From assembly GCA_037893245.1 (NCBI GenBank), contig JBAIAA010000414.1:806001-870000 (forward strand): DNA of 64,000 nt. The letters are read 5' to 3'. This DNA comes from Crossaster papposus. Taxonomy: Eukaryota > Echinodermata > Asteroidea > Velatida > Solasteridae. Shown piece by piece: positions 31,924-44,928 of this stretch. A program made the position numbers and the translations under genes. The notes beneath the pieces were generated by a model, which was given only the letters and a program-made list of their open reading frames with translations, searched no databases and was not told the DNA's origin. How positions within the stretch are numbered: the first letter of the stretch is position 1; each line of letters starts with the position of its first letter.

Positions 31924-34900
31924 TCAACGGTGCGTTGTGCTAACAAGAACAGGCAGACCATTTACCTCAGAGTGGCATGCATTTACTGGGTGGACTTTTG
32001 GACTGGCCATGATTCTTGGACGCTTGATAGGGAAGGTTCCTTGGGGCCAGTCAGCTAGTCCATGCTTTGGTCTGGGAGTCAAGCTGGAATATTGAGAGAG
32101 GTCTGAAGCCCCTGGCAGATGGGCAGATGCCCACGGTGTGTCTAACATGCTATCAGGTGTAGGGTTAACAGATAGTCCTTCTGTCAAAGAGACTGCTTCT
32201 GGAAACTGGTCTGGCAATTCAGGACAGTACAAACTAGGCTCCTGATTACGTTTGCTCACATTAACTTTTAATCCTCTTGTATTGTCATCAGAACAAGACA
32301 AGAACTCCTGGTGTTTTTGGTGTTTGAAGTCTGCTGAACAACCTGATTTGGAGCTTTGGGTAGATCTTGATGGGGAATTCACCACCAGCTCACACGCACG
32401 TATCAAACTCTCACTTGTTCTGTCCTTGCCTGGGTGTGTTCTTCCCTTTGATGACTTCGGAGGAATTTTAATAGCTCCATCTTGTAATCGGAGGGTGTCT
32501 GCCCGATGCCGAGTAGCTCTTTTAGACAACATCAAGCCTTTTTCTGATCTGGAACACACTGTATTATCCTCCGAGTAAGATTGTGCCCTTCTGAGCTTCC
32601 TAAATTGGACCTCACTTTGAAGATCTTCAGGAATGAGTGAATGGCTCCTGTATTGTCTGCTCAGAGGTTTTTTGCTTCCTCCTTTAGAAATCGAAGCTCT
32701 TGAGCTTAGATCTCTTACGGTTTGTTTAGCATCATGATCGTCCTTAGAAGGTGGCCTGTTCAGATGGTTGCGGTACACAGTTCCTCTGGATGCAGACGAT
32801 GGCAACATCTCTACCACACGTCTACAACTTTCTTGTGGAAACTCAACACTCTCGGGTTTTGGAAGATCAAAGTCATCAAGCAGATGTCCAGGAATAACTG
32901 CGCATCCATAAGGGCTACCATCAGACCGACTTAAAGGTTTCCTCTTCGGTGTGCTGACTTTCAATTTGCCAAGAAGAGCACTTGATACTGGACTTTCAGT
33001 GATTAAGGCACTGACTCTATCAGCCTCACAGGATGACTGTTCTGTGATGCAGGTATCTTTACTTTGACCACCATCACAATCTGATTGATCTTTGACACTG
33101 ATTTTTCTAGAAACCATACGAACAACTGGAGTACAGGGAAAATTGTGTTCATCTCTTGCTGCCCGACCCTTCAGAAGGGAAGTACATGTAGTTGAGTTGA
33201 GGTCATACATTTGTAATGCTGGCTCAAAGCTTGATGATCGGAGTGTGGTTCTTTGAAATGGCGGAGGCTCTCTGAAAGTACACCCATCACGAAATGCTGC
33301 TATACCCTTGATATTATGATCAACTGGGATTGAGTTGATAGGTCTAGGCATGCATACTCCTGTAGGCTTGTTTGACTCGTCCAAGTGGGGAGAGGTCCTT
33401 CGACTGGAGCTCATCTCAGTTTTATACAATGACCCTGAACCAAGCTGGGCAAGAATTGATGGTCTCGATGGAGACAGCAGATCTTCCGTTGGCACAAATG
33501 TTACCACTTGTTTGATTGGCCTTCTTGAATTACCACTGGTACGCTGATCACTAGATGTGGATTTGGACTTTGTATGCGACAAAGGTATTAAAACCTGGCT
33601 TGAGCCAGTTTTGCTTCTCTCTCTGTTACCTGCACGAATACTGTGATCTTCATCTCTAGCGGAATTTGATGGAAGGGATGCTTCATTCAAGATTCGACCT
33701 GAAACAGTTGCAGCTTTAGTAGGGCTTAAAAGCTTAGCCTCTACAGGTTTTGAACGCGAGTATAGTGCTTTGCCTCTAGGTATAGAACTAGATAATTTTT
33801 CAGGCAAGCGACACAAGTCTTTGTTGAGTTTCTTAGTCAGAAGTACAATCCTGATGTCACCCTTTTTTCCAGGACACTTTATGCCTAAGTGGCTTTGGGA
33901 CTCATCTGAATCTGTGTCGGTAAACACCTCAGACAAACTCGGTTTTGACTTCTGTCTTGTGGTCGCTTTAAAGGCTTTCACTGGTGAAAGGGTTTTGCAA
34001 AACTTTGGTGGCCTTCTGGTTTTTTCCAAGCTGGCTGTGTCATTATCAAGGAAGGTGTTCATGACACCCTTCTCTACACCTTGTGGTCGGTAGATGAGCG
34101 ACTCACTGGACCTGTCAACATACTCTCTTCGCATCTGAGGCCACCTCTCATTAGATTTGTCCATTGAAGGAGGAGTTTCATACACCATGCTATCTTTGCA
34201 AGAATCTAACTTATTTGCAAGGACACTTTTTTGGACACCTTCAACTGGTTCTGACAGTTGGACTGTATTCTCTTCAGACACATCTTTGTCGGTATTACCT
34301 GCAACCATCAGGAGCTTACTTGGTACATAAATAGGCAAATCTACCATTTTCTTGATTTTCTTCTCTACCGGTATATCATTATTTTCAGTCTCCTCTCGGC
34401 TTCCATTTTGAGACTCAGAAAAAGTACCTCTTTTGTCAATATGATCATCCAATGTTTGAGGTCTTGTTTCAGAAGAAACGTTATCCTTCTGTTGTTCTAG
34501 CTCTGTAATAATATCACAACTGGACCTTTTCTCTTTGTCTATCTCAGAAGCTTCTGGCAAGTACTCTTTCTTGACATCTTTCAACTCAGTAATCGCGATG
34601 CTAATGCCAACTTGATCAGTCACGTTATATCCTGAATGTTGTGGAATAAAAGCTAGGGTTTCAAACAACTGATTGTTATCGTCATGGGTGTTAATTTGAG
34701 TTCCAACCACAGCTCCCTCAGCTGGTTCAGCTGGTTTAAGGAAAGCGGCTGGAATAAAGACCCCTGATGCATGTACATCTTGTTCAGGTTCTTGTAAGTC
34801 ATTTAGCTTCAGTGCTGCCCTAGAATCCACCGAATCTGGCTGCCTGGTAGGTTCCGAATAACCTTGACTGACGCGAGCTTCCAAACTCTTACCCTCAATT

Positions 34901-37900
34901 GTATCTGTCATCAATTCTCTGTCAACTCCTTTTAACCCTATTTTCACACCTGTAAAGATACTATCTTTAGACTTAGATCCTGAATGTACAGAAGAACAAA
35001 GAGCATTGTGGTTTTTTTTAAGGTTCTTTTGGTCAGTACTATTGATAACATGCACTACAGAATCCTTGGAAAAAGTAAGACTATCGGGAAAGGCAGACTT
35101 TATTAGAGGAGTGAAATGCATTTGTGAGTAGTAAACATGGTAATTTGAGTCAGAGTATGTGTAAGAAGCTGCATTGGTATTCTGCGTGGAATAATAGTCT
35201 TGCCTACCTTCACTGTCCAAGCCTGGTACTGGCGGCTGCTGTCTCATTTGCTGATTAGGTCTTGGCCCCATATTGCAAGGAACCGGTCCTGTGTTGTAAG
35301 TTTCAGGAGCCATGAAGTTTGGTCCAGGTCCCATGTTGAATCCAGGTCCCATGTTGAATCCAGGTCCCATGTTGAATCCAGGTCCCATGTTGAATCCAGG
35401 TCTCATGCTGTTCGAACCAGGGGCCATGTTGTTTGAACCACATATTATGTTATTTGGCCCTGCACTGCAAGGTCCTGCGCCAAAGTAGTTAGCCCCAGGG
35501 CCCATGTTGGTAGGTGCGGGCATCGTATTGGTATGTCCCATCCCCATGGTGTTGGGTCCAGGTGCCACGGTATTGGGTCCGGGCCCCACGGTGTTAGGTC
35601 CGGGTCCCATGGTGTTGGGTCCGGGTCCCATGGCGTTGGGTCCGGGTCCCATGGCGTTGGGTCCGGGTCCCATGTGGTTGGGTCCAGGTGCCACGTTGTT
35701 GGGTCCCTGTACCATGACGTTATGTCCGGGTCCAACGACGTTGGGTCCCAGTGCCATTGGATTTGGGCCCAGTGCCATTGGATTTGGGCCCGGTGCCATA
35801 GCATTGGGTCCCGGTGCCATGGCGTTGGGTCCCGGTGCCATGGCGTTGGGTCCAGGTGCCATGGCGTTGTGTCCAGGTGCCATGGCGTTGGGTCCAGGTG
35901 CCATAGCGTTGGGTCCAGGTGCCATAGCGTTGTGTCCAGGTGCCATAGCGTTGGGTCCAGGTGCCATAGCGTTGGGTCCAGGTGCCATAGCGTTGGGTCC
36001 AGGTGCCATAGCGTTGGGTCCAGGTGCCATAGCGTTGGGTCCAGGTGCCATAGCGTTGGGTCCAGGTGCCATAGCGTTAGGTCCAAGTGCCATAGTGTTA
36101 GGTCCAGGTGCCATAGTGTTAGGTCCAGGTGCCATAGTGTTAGGTCCAGGTGCCATAGTGTTGGGTCCAGGTGCCATAGCGTAGTGTCCAGGTCCCACAG
36201 TGTTAGGTCCGGGTCGAGGTCCAGGTCCCATAGTTTTAGATCCGGGTCCATGTCTCAAAGTGTTATGTCCAGGTCCCAGAATGTTAGGTCCAGATGCCAT
36301 AGTGTTAGGTCCAGGCCCCATAGTATTTGGTCCATTTTTCATGCAGTAGGCTACAGGTCCCGAGTTGTTTGGTCCAGGTCTGGAGTTGGTCTGTGAAAGT
36401 CCCATGTTGTTGGTCCCAGGTCCCATATTTGAAGGACCAGGACCCATGTTGACACTAACAACAGGTGCTACATTGTTGGGCCAAGGTCCTGAGCTTGAAC
36501 ATATAGGTCCCATATTGTTTGGTCCTTGTGCAGATGCATTATCGTATCCATACACAGCATATGATTGTTGAACACAATTAGAATTCTGTTGGGAACTCAC
36601 TGGAACCTGTTGCAGCGTGTAGCCTGGGTTATTTTGCTGCTGCATATTTGGGTTGCTTGTATGCTGCTGATAGTATCCCGGATAGGCTACACCATTTAAT
36701 TGGTACTGTGCAGTTTCTTGGAACCCCTGAGATTGCTGTGTTTGAGTATTCATTATGTTCATGCTGTGTGGCATGTGGCCATGTTGGTTGTATGGATGTT
36801 GAAACTGAGCAGGCTGAGAAGCGAATCCTTGCTTCAACTGACTCGTTGGCCAGTTAGTACTGCCAGGTGCGGTCGTGGAGCTTGAGAGATTGTTGGAAGG
36901 ACCCTTAGATACAGATGCATGACTTGTAGTACGATTTAGAAGGGTGGGGATCGTTCCAGTTCCACGGGTCTTTACTTCTGTAGATGCTTTGTCATCACCT
37001 AGCAGCTTCGCGCACATTTCTTCCACAGCCTGTTCTTCAGAACTGCTGAGTTTATGTTCCTTGCTTTCACCTGTCTCAACATCTATGGCACCTTCCCTTG
37101 CCATCATGTCTCTTTCAGCAAAATCTGAAGCCGTGTCACAATCTGTTTGTGTCCAAGAATTTTCAGCAGAGGCTTCTTCTAGAGAAGCCTTAGGATTTTC
37201 TATTTTTATCCATGTAGCTTTCATAGTCTTACACTGCTTGGTGGGTCGTTTACCCCAAAGTTTCATTTTGAACTTGCCCCATTTACAGCTGTCTGGGGTG
37301 GTCTGTGGCGAAGAACTGGAACTTTTTATCTCGGGTGATAACAGAGATTTTGCCGTTTCCTTCACCTTTTTCCTTTTGGGAATGTACTGGACCTTTTGCT
37401 CTTTTTCAACCACTTTTGTATCAGGTTCTGTCTTCAAAGGTAAAGGTGAAGGTAAAGGTGAAGGTAAAGGCGAAGGTGATCTCTTCTGCACAAGTTCTGA
37501 AATCCCAACATCTTTCTTCTTAGATGACATCTCAGATAAGCTATTGTTCTGGTTGTGGTTTGTTTCAGGCTCACGAGCAGTTTGCTTTTCACATGTTCTA
37601 TCAAAAGCAGCAAATTCATCAGGTGTTCCAGAGTCGGGGTCTTTATAGTTGTCCTTCACCTGCGCACGAGCAGCTGTTAACATCTGCTGGATTCTGTTCA
37701 GAAAATCAGTGTTTGAGGAGAAGGCAAAACTTGCAGACTCTGCTTCGGCTTCTATCTGCTTCGGTCCGGAATGTTGAACTGCATTGAGACAGACATCCTC
37801 GACTCGTCTTTGAAAGTCCTCTTGAAGTCCTGAAATAATGTCATCCACAAGATTTGATTTATTGGAAGGCTTTTTTGGTGATTTCCTATTTACCTCAGAG

Positions 37901-39353
37901 GTCGTTCCGGTAAGCCTTGCTAACTTTGGAAGGTGCCTTGATACACAGGATGACACTTTGACTTGTTCTTCATATGGCAGTCTATGTGAACTCAAGCAGG
38001 CAGAAAGCTTTGATGTAATATCCGACAGAATATCACTGGTCGTTTGAGTAGTCAGGTCATTCCCGTTAAGATCTCCATTCTGCATTCGTTTTCTTCTGCG
38101 TTTACGAGGATCTGTTGGTAATGCTTCATCTATATGTAGGGGATCTGGCAAGCTGAGTTTACGTAGCTCAGACCAAAATGCATCTAGTTCATATGTGATG
38201 GATTGGATTCGCCGATAAACTGAAGTTGGAGACAGCTTGTTAAGATGTTCCTTGTCATGTATCTGCTCCGATGTGGTGTCCTCCAATGCATCTGCCGCGA
38301 TATTGAAAATGGAATCCTCTAGCTCAAGTTGTGCAATGGTTATTGAGGTGTCAAGGCTCATCTCTGGGGGCTTTGCCACTTTGGCATTAGCTTCATCATC
38401 CGTGAGTTGTCTATCACTTAACACACCATCTTCTGTCAGACCACTGGGTACCATTTCTCCGGTGTTATTTATTGGAACAGTGATAACAAGGTTGGTTTGG
38501 GAAGCAAGAAAACTTGATGTCTTTGATGGAAAAGTGCTGGACAGAGACATGTTCTGTGGATTTTCAACCGAAGCTTTCTGATCAACAACCTTCGTATCTT
38601 TTTCGGTACTGATTTGCACTTCTAAAGCAGGCTTCTCTGAAAGTACAGCATTATCAACTGGCGTTTTATCCATTTCTTGCCCACATCTGACATTCCAATT
38701 TCTATTATCAAAGTCAACTTTGTTACAAACTGGCTTATTGTCCTTACCTTGTTTCTCAAGCACAAGACTTCTGTCCGAGTCTTCAGTGACAGTAATTTTG
38801 ATATTTTTATGAGAGGGCAGGAGTGCGACTTGCTTAGAGTGGGCATTGGCTTCTGCTTCTGGCGTCACTAAGCTCTTGTGTTGGCCTTCCTGACGACACT
38901 CCTTGACTTCATCAGAAGCCATCTTGTCTTTGGGTTCAGCTTTCCCTTTATACTGCGACAGACTGATTTTTATCTTCTTAGATGCATCTGATGAAGCGTC
39001 CGGGACCTGCTCGCAAGTGGGACTGCTAGATCTGGTCTCTTTATCAACAGTTGTCGGAGATGGAGGTCTTTGGCCACTACATTTCAGAATCGACTTGGCT
39101 GGTCTGTTGCTTAAGTTTGGAGGTTTTATGGACGGAACAGGTGCACTAGAGCTTTTCGTTGTTACAACTGGTACCATGTCTTTGGATTCCTTCTGTGGCA
39201 ACGGTGTTGTTTTGGCGGCAGAAGAGATAATTGTAGTCACCAGAGACATTTTGGTAGGCTCTGTTTGGGCTGTCGCTATTGGTTGTTGGTTGTGTAGCCT
39301 TCTGATTCTTGGATCACGGGCAGCATTTATGGAGTAGGACAACAGACAGGATT
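31924..39353 (-). CDS. TASOR: TASOR-like terminal exon, 7,430 nt
   Basis: One uninterrupted frame of 2,476 codons after the acceptor CCCCTGTGTAG. It opens [21 protein letters not shown] helical segment follows ([20 protein letters not shown], then [18 protein letters not shown]). Next comes a basic block ([20 protein letters not shown]), the Gly-Pro-Asn-Met heptad array (about 36530-35250), and a long Ser-rich disordered tail to STTHR. Low-complexity content is high, but codon use stays coding-like throughout. A 7.4 kb internal-repeat exon is unusual for this family. Confidence 0.88.
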
Positions 39354-42300
39354 CTACACAGGGGTCAAAACAGAGACTTTAATTAATTCTTGTTCAACTG
39401 TGATGCCAATTCCCAGATAGAAAAAGTTTGGTAAAGATATTCTAATTGGGCTAGGCTGTTGAGACTGTTGAATACACCTTCACTTTTCAGTGCACATTGA
39501 ATTTAACAGTACAAAAACATAACCTCGTTACATTTTGTAAAAAAGTGTAAAAAAGAAAGTATTCCAAGATTAAACTACACATCCATTGATTTTACTTCAC
39601 TCATTATTTGACATTTAGAGCAAAATTGCTTAAGAAATGTTAAGAATTTATAAACCCAAAATCTGATGACATTGAAACTGGGTGGGTTCTTTGGGTATTC
39701 TCTCAGGATTTTTTTTAAATTTCTTCAACTGACATACCTTTCTTAGAGGGAACTGGCGGACTCTGGACTGGAGAAAAATGCTGGCTGGTGATTGGTACGA
39801 GATTTACTGGTAGGCCCGTCCTGTTGTCCATGGTTGTCTTGGTGTTGTCTGGCGTTGGTGGTTGTAATGGTTGGGGGCTGTGATTCTGATGGGATGCTGA
39901 TGGGATTTGTTGTGACTGGTTACCCCTGATAATGGAAAGTACAAATAAGTTATGCACACAAGTTTCAGCCGGTAACAAATTGTAATAAATTTGATTTTGC
40001 AGGAAACAAATAGTCAACAAAATTATACTTTTAGAAATATAAATATAATAAATAAATAAAATTTGAAAAAGTTTCGTCACTGAAACCAAGAAACATTTAT
40101 AGGTAAGATTGTTAACCTTATAAACGGTGCAAGACCCGAGGCTCTGCATGAAGACGACACATTTTACAACTGCAAAGTTTGTAGAAACAGGATTTGAATA
40201 AATGTTTCTGTGATTCTGAAAAGAACTAGGGGTGCTAAGAAGCATCCTTGACGTTCTAAATAATGTTCTCCATTTTTTTTCTTCGGTCATGACATAACAC
40301 ATGCTGGCAATCAGCAAGGGCTGACACGTAGAAACTACACACTTGTGATGAGAGTAAAATCCTACTGAATCGGACACTCACCCCCCTTCTGTAAACTGGT
40401 TCTTTGGACTACCACCTCCAACCTCTACCAGCCTGCTGCTTGTACTGGTGCTGGAACTGCTGTTGCATGTACTGTTGTTGCTGCTGTTGCTGTTGTTGTA
40501 GGAGCATCTGCTGTTGCTGCCGCTGCTGCCATAACTGCTGTTGGTTTGACTGTTGCTGAAACTGCTGAACGAACAACTGTTGGCACTGCTGGATGACCTG
40601 TTTTTGCTGTTGTTGCCGTTGTTGCTGCTGTTGCTGCTGTTGCTGCTGTTGCTGCTGCTGCAGTTGCCGCTGCTGCTGTAGGTGCTGCTGTTGCCGCCGC
40701 TGGCTTTGTCTGTCATAGCAACTTCTGCCCTTATGCCCGTTTCGATTTGGCACATTCGCGTTGCTGGAGGTGTTGTTATGGATGATGGTTGGGATACCGA
40801 TACCTTTTCTTGGGCTGTGCAAAAAAAAGTTTTTTTGTGTAAATGTTTGGTCAACAACATTTTATACAATTTTTTTTTAGACAACTAAGTACCAGTAGCA
40901 TTTGTTTTCTCTTTTAAAAAGTTAGACTGAAACAATTTTGGGTTGATCTCTAAAATTAATGTCAGAAATTGAATGTTTCTTTAACCCTAACTATCCCAAA
41001 CCCATCAAACTCCAACTGCAGGTTTTGCTTGATTTTGGCAGGTTTGGTACCAAACATTAGCAACTTGTTGTTGCACTAATGCACTTAGTTTGACTTAGTA
41101 CAAAAGACTTGGGGAGATCCTGTTGAATTATGCTTAAGGTTCAGGGCAGAAAGGCACAAACTTGTCAAAAATGTTGGAGCTTGGGGGATTGCACAGGCAT
41201 TTATGCGTGTGTAAACACCGTTGATCGTGGCATGGGACAAAGGAATTTTTGGGGAAACAATGCTGTCCACGATTGACACAAGGTCCACGATCTCGACTCG
41301 TGCGCAAATTCTATGGAGATCATCCGAAAATGTTAAAGTATAAACAAAAGAGGGATTACGGTCGGACAATGCCTAGTCCACGATCGAAGGTCTTTACACA
41401 CTTTTTATGAGTTTGTTTTTGATTGAAATAGGGGACGTAGGACAAAGGGAACAATGGGGTCCCCTATTCCGCAAAGGTCCCCGATTCAGACTCGTGTGCA
41501 AATCCTATGGCGATCATCCGAAAACGTTAGAGTACAAACAAAAGAGGAAAGACGGTCGGACAATGCCCCGTCCCCTATTGACGGCATTTACCCACTTGCG
41601 TTTGTTTTTGATTGAAATAGGGGACGTATGACAAAGGGAACAATGGGGTCCCCTATTCCGCAAAGGTCCCCGATTCAGACTCGTGTGCAAATCCTATGGC
41701 GATCATCCGAAAACGTTAGAGTACAAACAAAAGAGGGAAGACGGTCGGACAATGCCCCGTCCCCTATTGACGGCATTTACCCACTTGTGTGTATGTGTAG
41801 AAGTGTGCGTGTGTACACCCCGTGTGTCCCCACTTAAACAGTCCAACACACAGAAACAATGGCCAGTCACCACAGCCCTGATTCTGAACACTAAACAATG
41901 CATAGACCCATCTGTACCAAATCAATAAAACTTCAAGCAGTTGGAGTGTGGCAGGTTTATAGTAACAAGTTTATTTAAAAGTGCATTTCTTTAAACCTTT
42001 AAATAAAAAAATAAAAAAATTGTATAACCGAGAGCGTTGTTTAATAATTTGATGTCATTTCAGGAAGACAATGTTCCATTTTAGGTGTTTTCTGTTCAAC
42101 TTGTGGACCAAAAGGTAGTATACACCATTGGTAATTGCTTGAATTATCATGAATTTGTAGATTTAGGGGGTTGTATTTCATAGTAAATATCGTTTAACTG
42201 ACTTTTCCGAAGTTTTACCATAATGGATGCCGAGAAAAGCACGAAAAACAGCGTTTGTTTTCAACCGGGGTCGAGCCGTTATTCTTATGTTATTTGTGTT

Positions 42301-44893
42301 TTTTCGCAATAATTACAGGATATCTAGCGCAATCATTTTGCTGGATGCCTACAATCATTATTTACTTTCAAATAAGTAAGATATTTCTTTATAATTCGGT
42401 AGTAAATATTTTCGATATCTGCAAATGGTGTATACTACCTTTAAAAACATTTGTGAGAAAAGTGTTCTCAATGACTTACTGCCATGTACCAACACAAGGA
42501 ATTACCAAAGAAAACAAAATTTACAACAGCAACATTTCCAAATTTTTTACCATTTTTGTAATGAAAAAGCTACAACATTGAGGTTGCTGCCTAGTCTTGC
42601 TCCAAGACTAGGTTTTTAATTTGTTCCCAGGGTGCACCGTCCATCTATGCAGTTCAATCATCAATACTTCGAAAACGGGTTTATGAAGGGCGCCCTTGAT
42701 TGTACAATCGATCTGTTCAAATCCCAGTCTTGTTGCAAAGCTTGAAAAGACGGTAAATGCCGGTGAATATTTGCGTCAAGACTGGGTTCAGAGTGTACAA
42801 AATGTACAGTGTGTACAGAATACACTATGCGGAAACCAGAGCGGTTATCTACCAGTACAGTTCTGGCGGGAACAATATAATAGCCCCCTCTATTGGTGTA
42901 ATTTGTGCAACTAAACAAGGATCGGCGGGATCGGAACAAACGACAAACCCAGTTTTGAGTCAAGACTACGGTAGTTTCTGCCTAGAATTACATCAAAGTT
43001 TTGTTCATGAATATGAAAAATTAGCATAAAAACACAAATTCCCATGAAAATGGGCAAATGAAAATAGGTTTAAATGGGACAAAAAGGTTAGTATTCATGC
43101 ACCGCACTAAAAAAAACACATTGCATTGGCCCATTAGTACAAATATATGTAACCCGCTCTCCAAATACGAGTCTGTGTTATATATTTTTGTTTTTGAGTT
43201 TAACAGTTGGTCAGAACGAGCAGGAAATAAACTTTGACTTGATACACGGCACAACTTTGTATTGTAGTGCGTTGGTCTTCTATGGGATTTTTAAATGTGT
43301 GATTTTTCACTTTTTTTAACCAGTTTGCGCTGGGATTATTTTTAACATCACCGAGCCGAGGCGTGAGAATATTTTTACGAAACCCGATCCGAGGCGGGTT
43401 CAGGCCGATGGTACTTGGAAGCACACCCACGCGTTTCTGGCCTTGTTCGCTGCTGACAGACATTTCCGGCCTTGCTCGTGACGTGTTTATGCGTCATCTG
43501 TTTTGAATCTGGGGAAAACTTTGCGTATATACCGGTACATGTAAGTCCCCCGGCGCAAACTGGTTTAAAAAAGGTCTTTACGCAGAAATGGGGATTTACA
43601 ATGTTAATGATTCAGCACATTATGTTAAGAGAATAACAACATTTATTTTATCTACTTTTGGGATTCGAAATAACTTTTTGACTCATACATTAAAGCACAG
43701 TATATTGGGCGACAGACAAATTTTGGCAGAGCAGGTCACATACCGGTATATGAATGCAAATATCACGTTAAAATTTAAGACGTTTGAATATTGACCAATC
43801 AGTCCATGTAACAAATTAAATCATAATGGCCCCTTTATTAGTTAAAAGTACTGTGTTAGCTATTGCTTGGATAATCCCTCAATGGGCACATAGCAGTTAT
43901 AGTCAGGCATATTTTTGTGCAAATTTGGCACACTCATTATGAGAAAGATATTTAGCTACAAAGCCATCGCAGATTTGTACTGTGAAAAAATATAGGTACA
44001 TGTACATGTAGGATAACATTTACAAAATGTCTGCCATTGCATGTTATTCTACCTATATTTTTTCAAAGGTCAAAATTATGATGGCCCTTTAGCCAAATAT
44101 ATCTTTCTCAATTCTCATACATGTAGCATACTATGACTGTGTGCCAAATTTCATGCGTTTATCATCAAGTGAACAATTCTATCAAATTGTGCATTAATCT
44201 ACTGGACTACAACATCTGTACAATGACTGCAGGGGGCCGCTTGTGAGAACAGACCATATTTTAGGAAATAGTTTTCCCAGTATACCATCAATTAAGCCTG
44301 CAGCGATTAATCAGTTACACGGTTAACCGACTGTTCAAACGGTTACACAGTTGCATTTTTCCTTATCGGTTAACTTTTTTTTAACGTTGGTTACGGTTAA
44401 CCGTTAACCGTAACTGCAAAACATACGGTTACACGGATAATTTGATAACCGCAAACTTGCAGGCTTACCATCAATAAACTCATGTTAATAATAACCAAAC
44501 ACCATTGAGACATTAACAAATGTGACGTTAGTACATATGGCATGGGGAATGTTGTTAGCACAGCTGATACTTAGCCATGGTTTGTTTTTCCAAATGGAAA
44601 TCTGGTGGAAATTCAAAAAGGAGTTTTTACTTGCGACACTGCAAAATGAAGCAATTTATGATTAAATCATCTCCCAAAAGCAAAGACAACTTGTGCCAAC
44701 AGATATTCTGGATAGTAACGTGTAATGCGAGGAACAAACTTTGCAGCTAAACAAACAAGATGTTCTGTGAACACATTCCTCGTCTGGTTTGAAATTTGAG
44801 GTCCCCTTTTTCCTGTCCCGATTACATCCGATATGTATTAGGACTTTAATTCTGATACACCCCATCAAGTGATCCATAGAAAACTGCATGTAG

Positions 44894-44928
<35 letters not shown>

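Noticed and set aside
35445-36396. Long frames on both strands over the heptad array (for example W-H-L-D-P-T-L repeats)
   Set aside because: The 21-bp unit lacks stops in several frames. Only the minus-strand frame continuing through the 7.4 kb exon has non-repeat coding sequence on both sides.
41407-41928. Plus-strand repeated frame (F-L-I-E-I-G-D-V)
   Set aside because: A product of the 189-bp tandem duplication, whose period is divisible by three.
42661-42963. Minus-strand frame with protein-like text ([20 protein letters not shown])
   Set aside because: It overlaps an inverted-repeat stretch (CCCAGTCTTG against CAAGACTGGG) and has no donor in a phase the TASOR-like gene can use.
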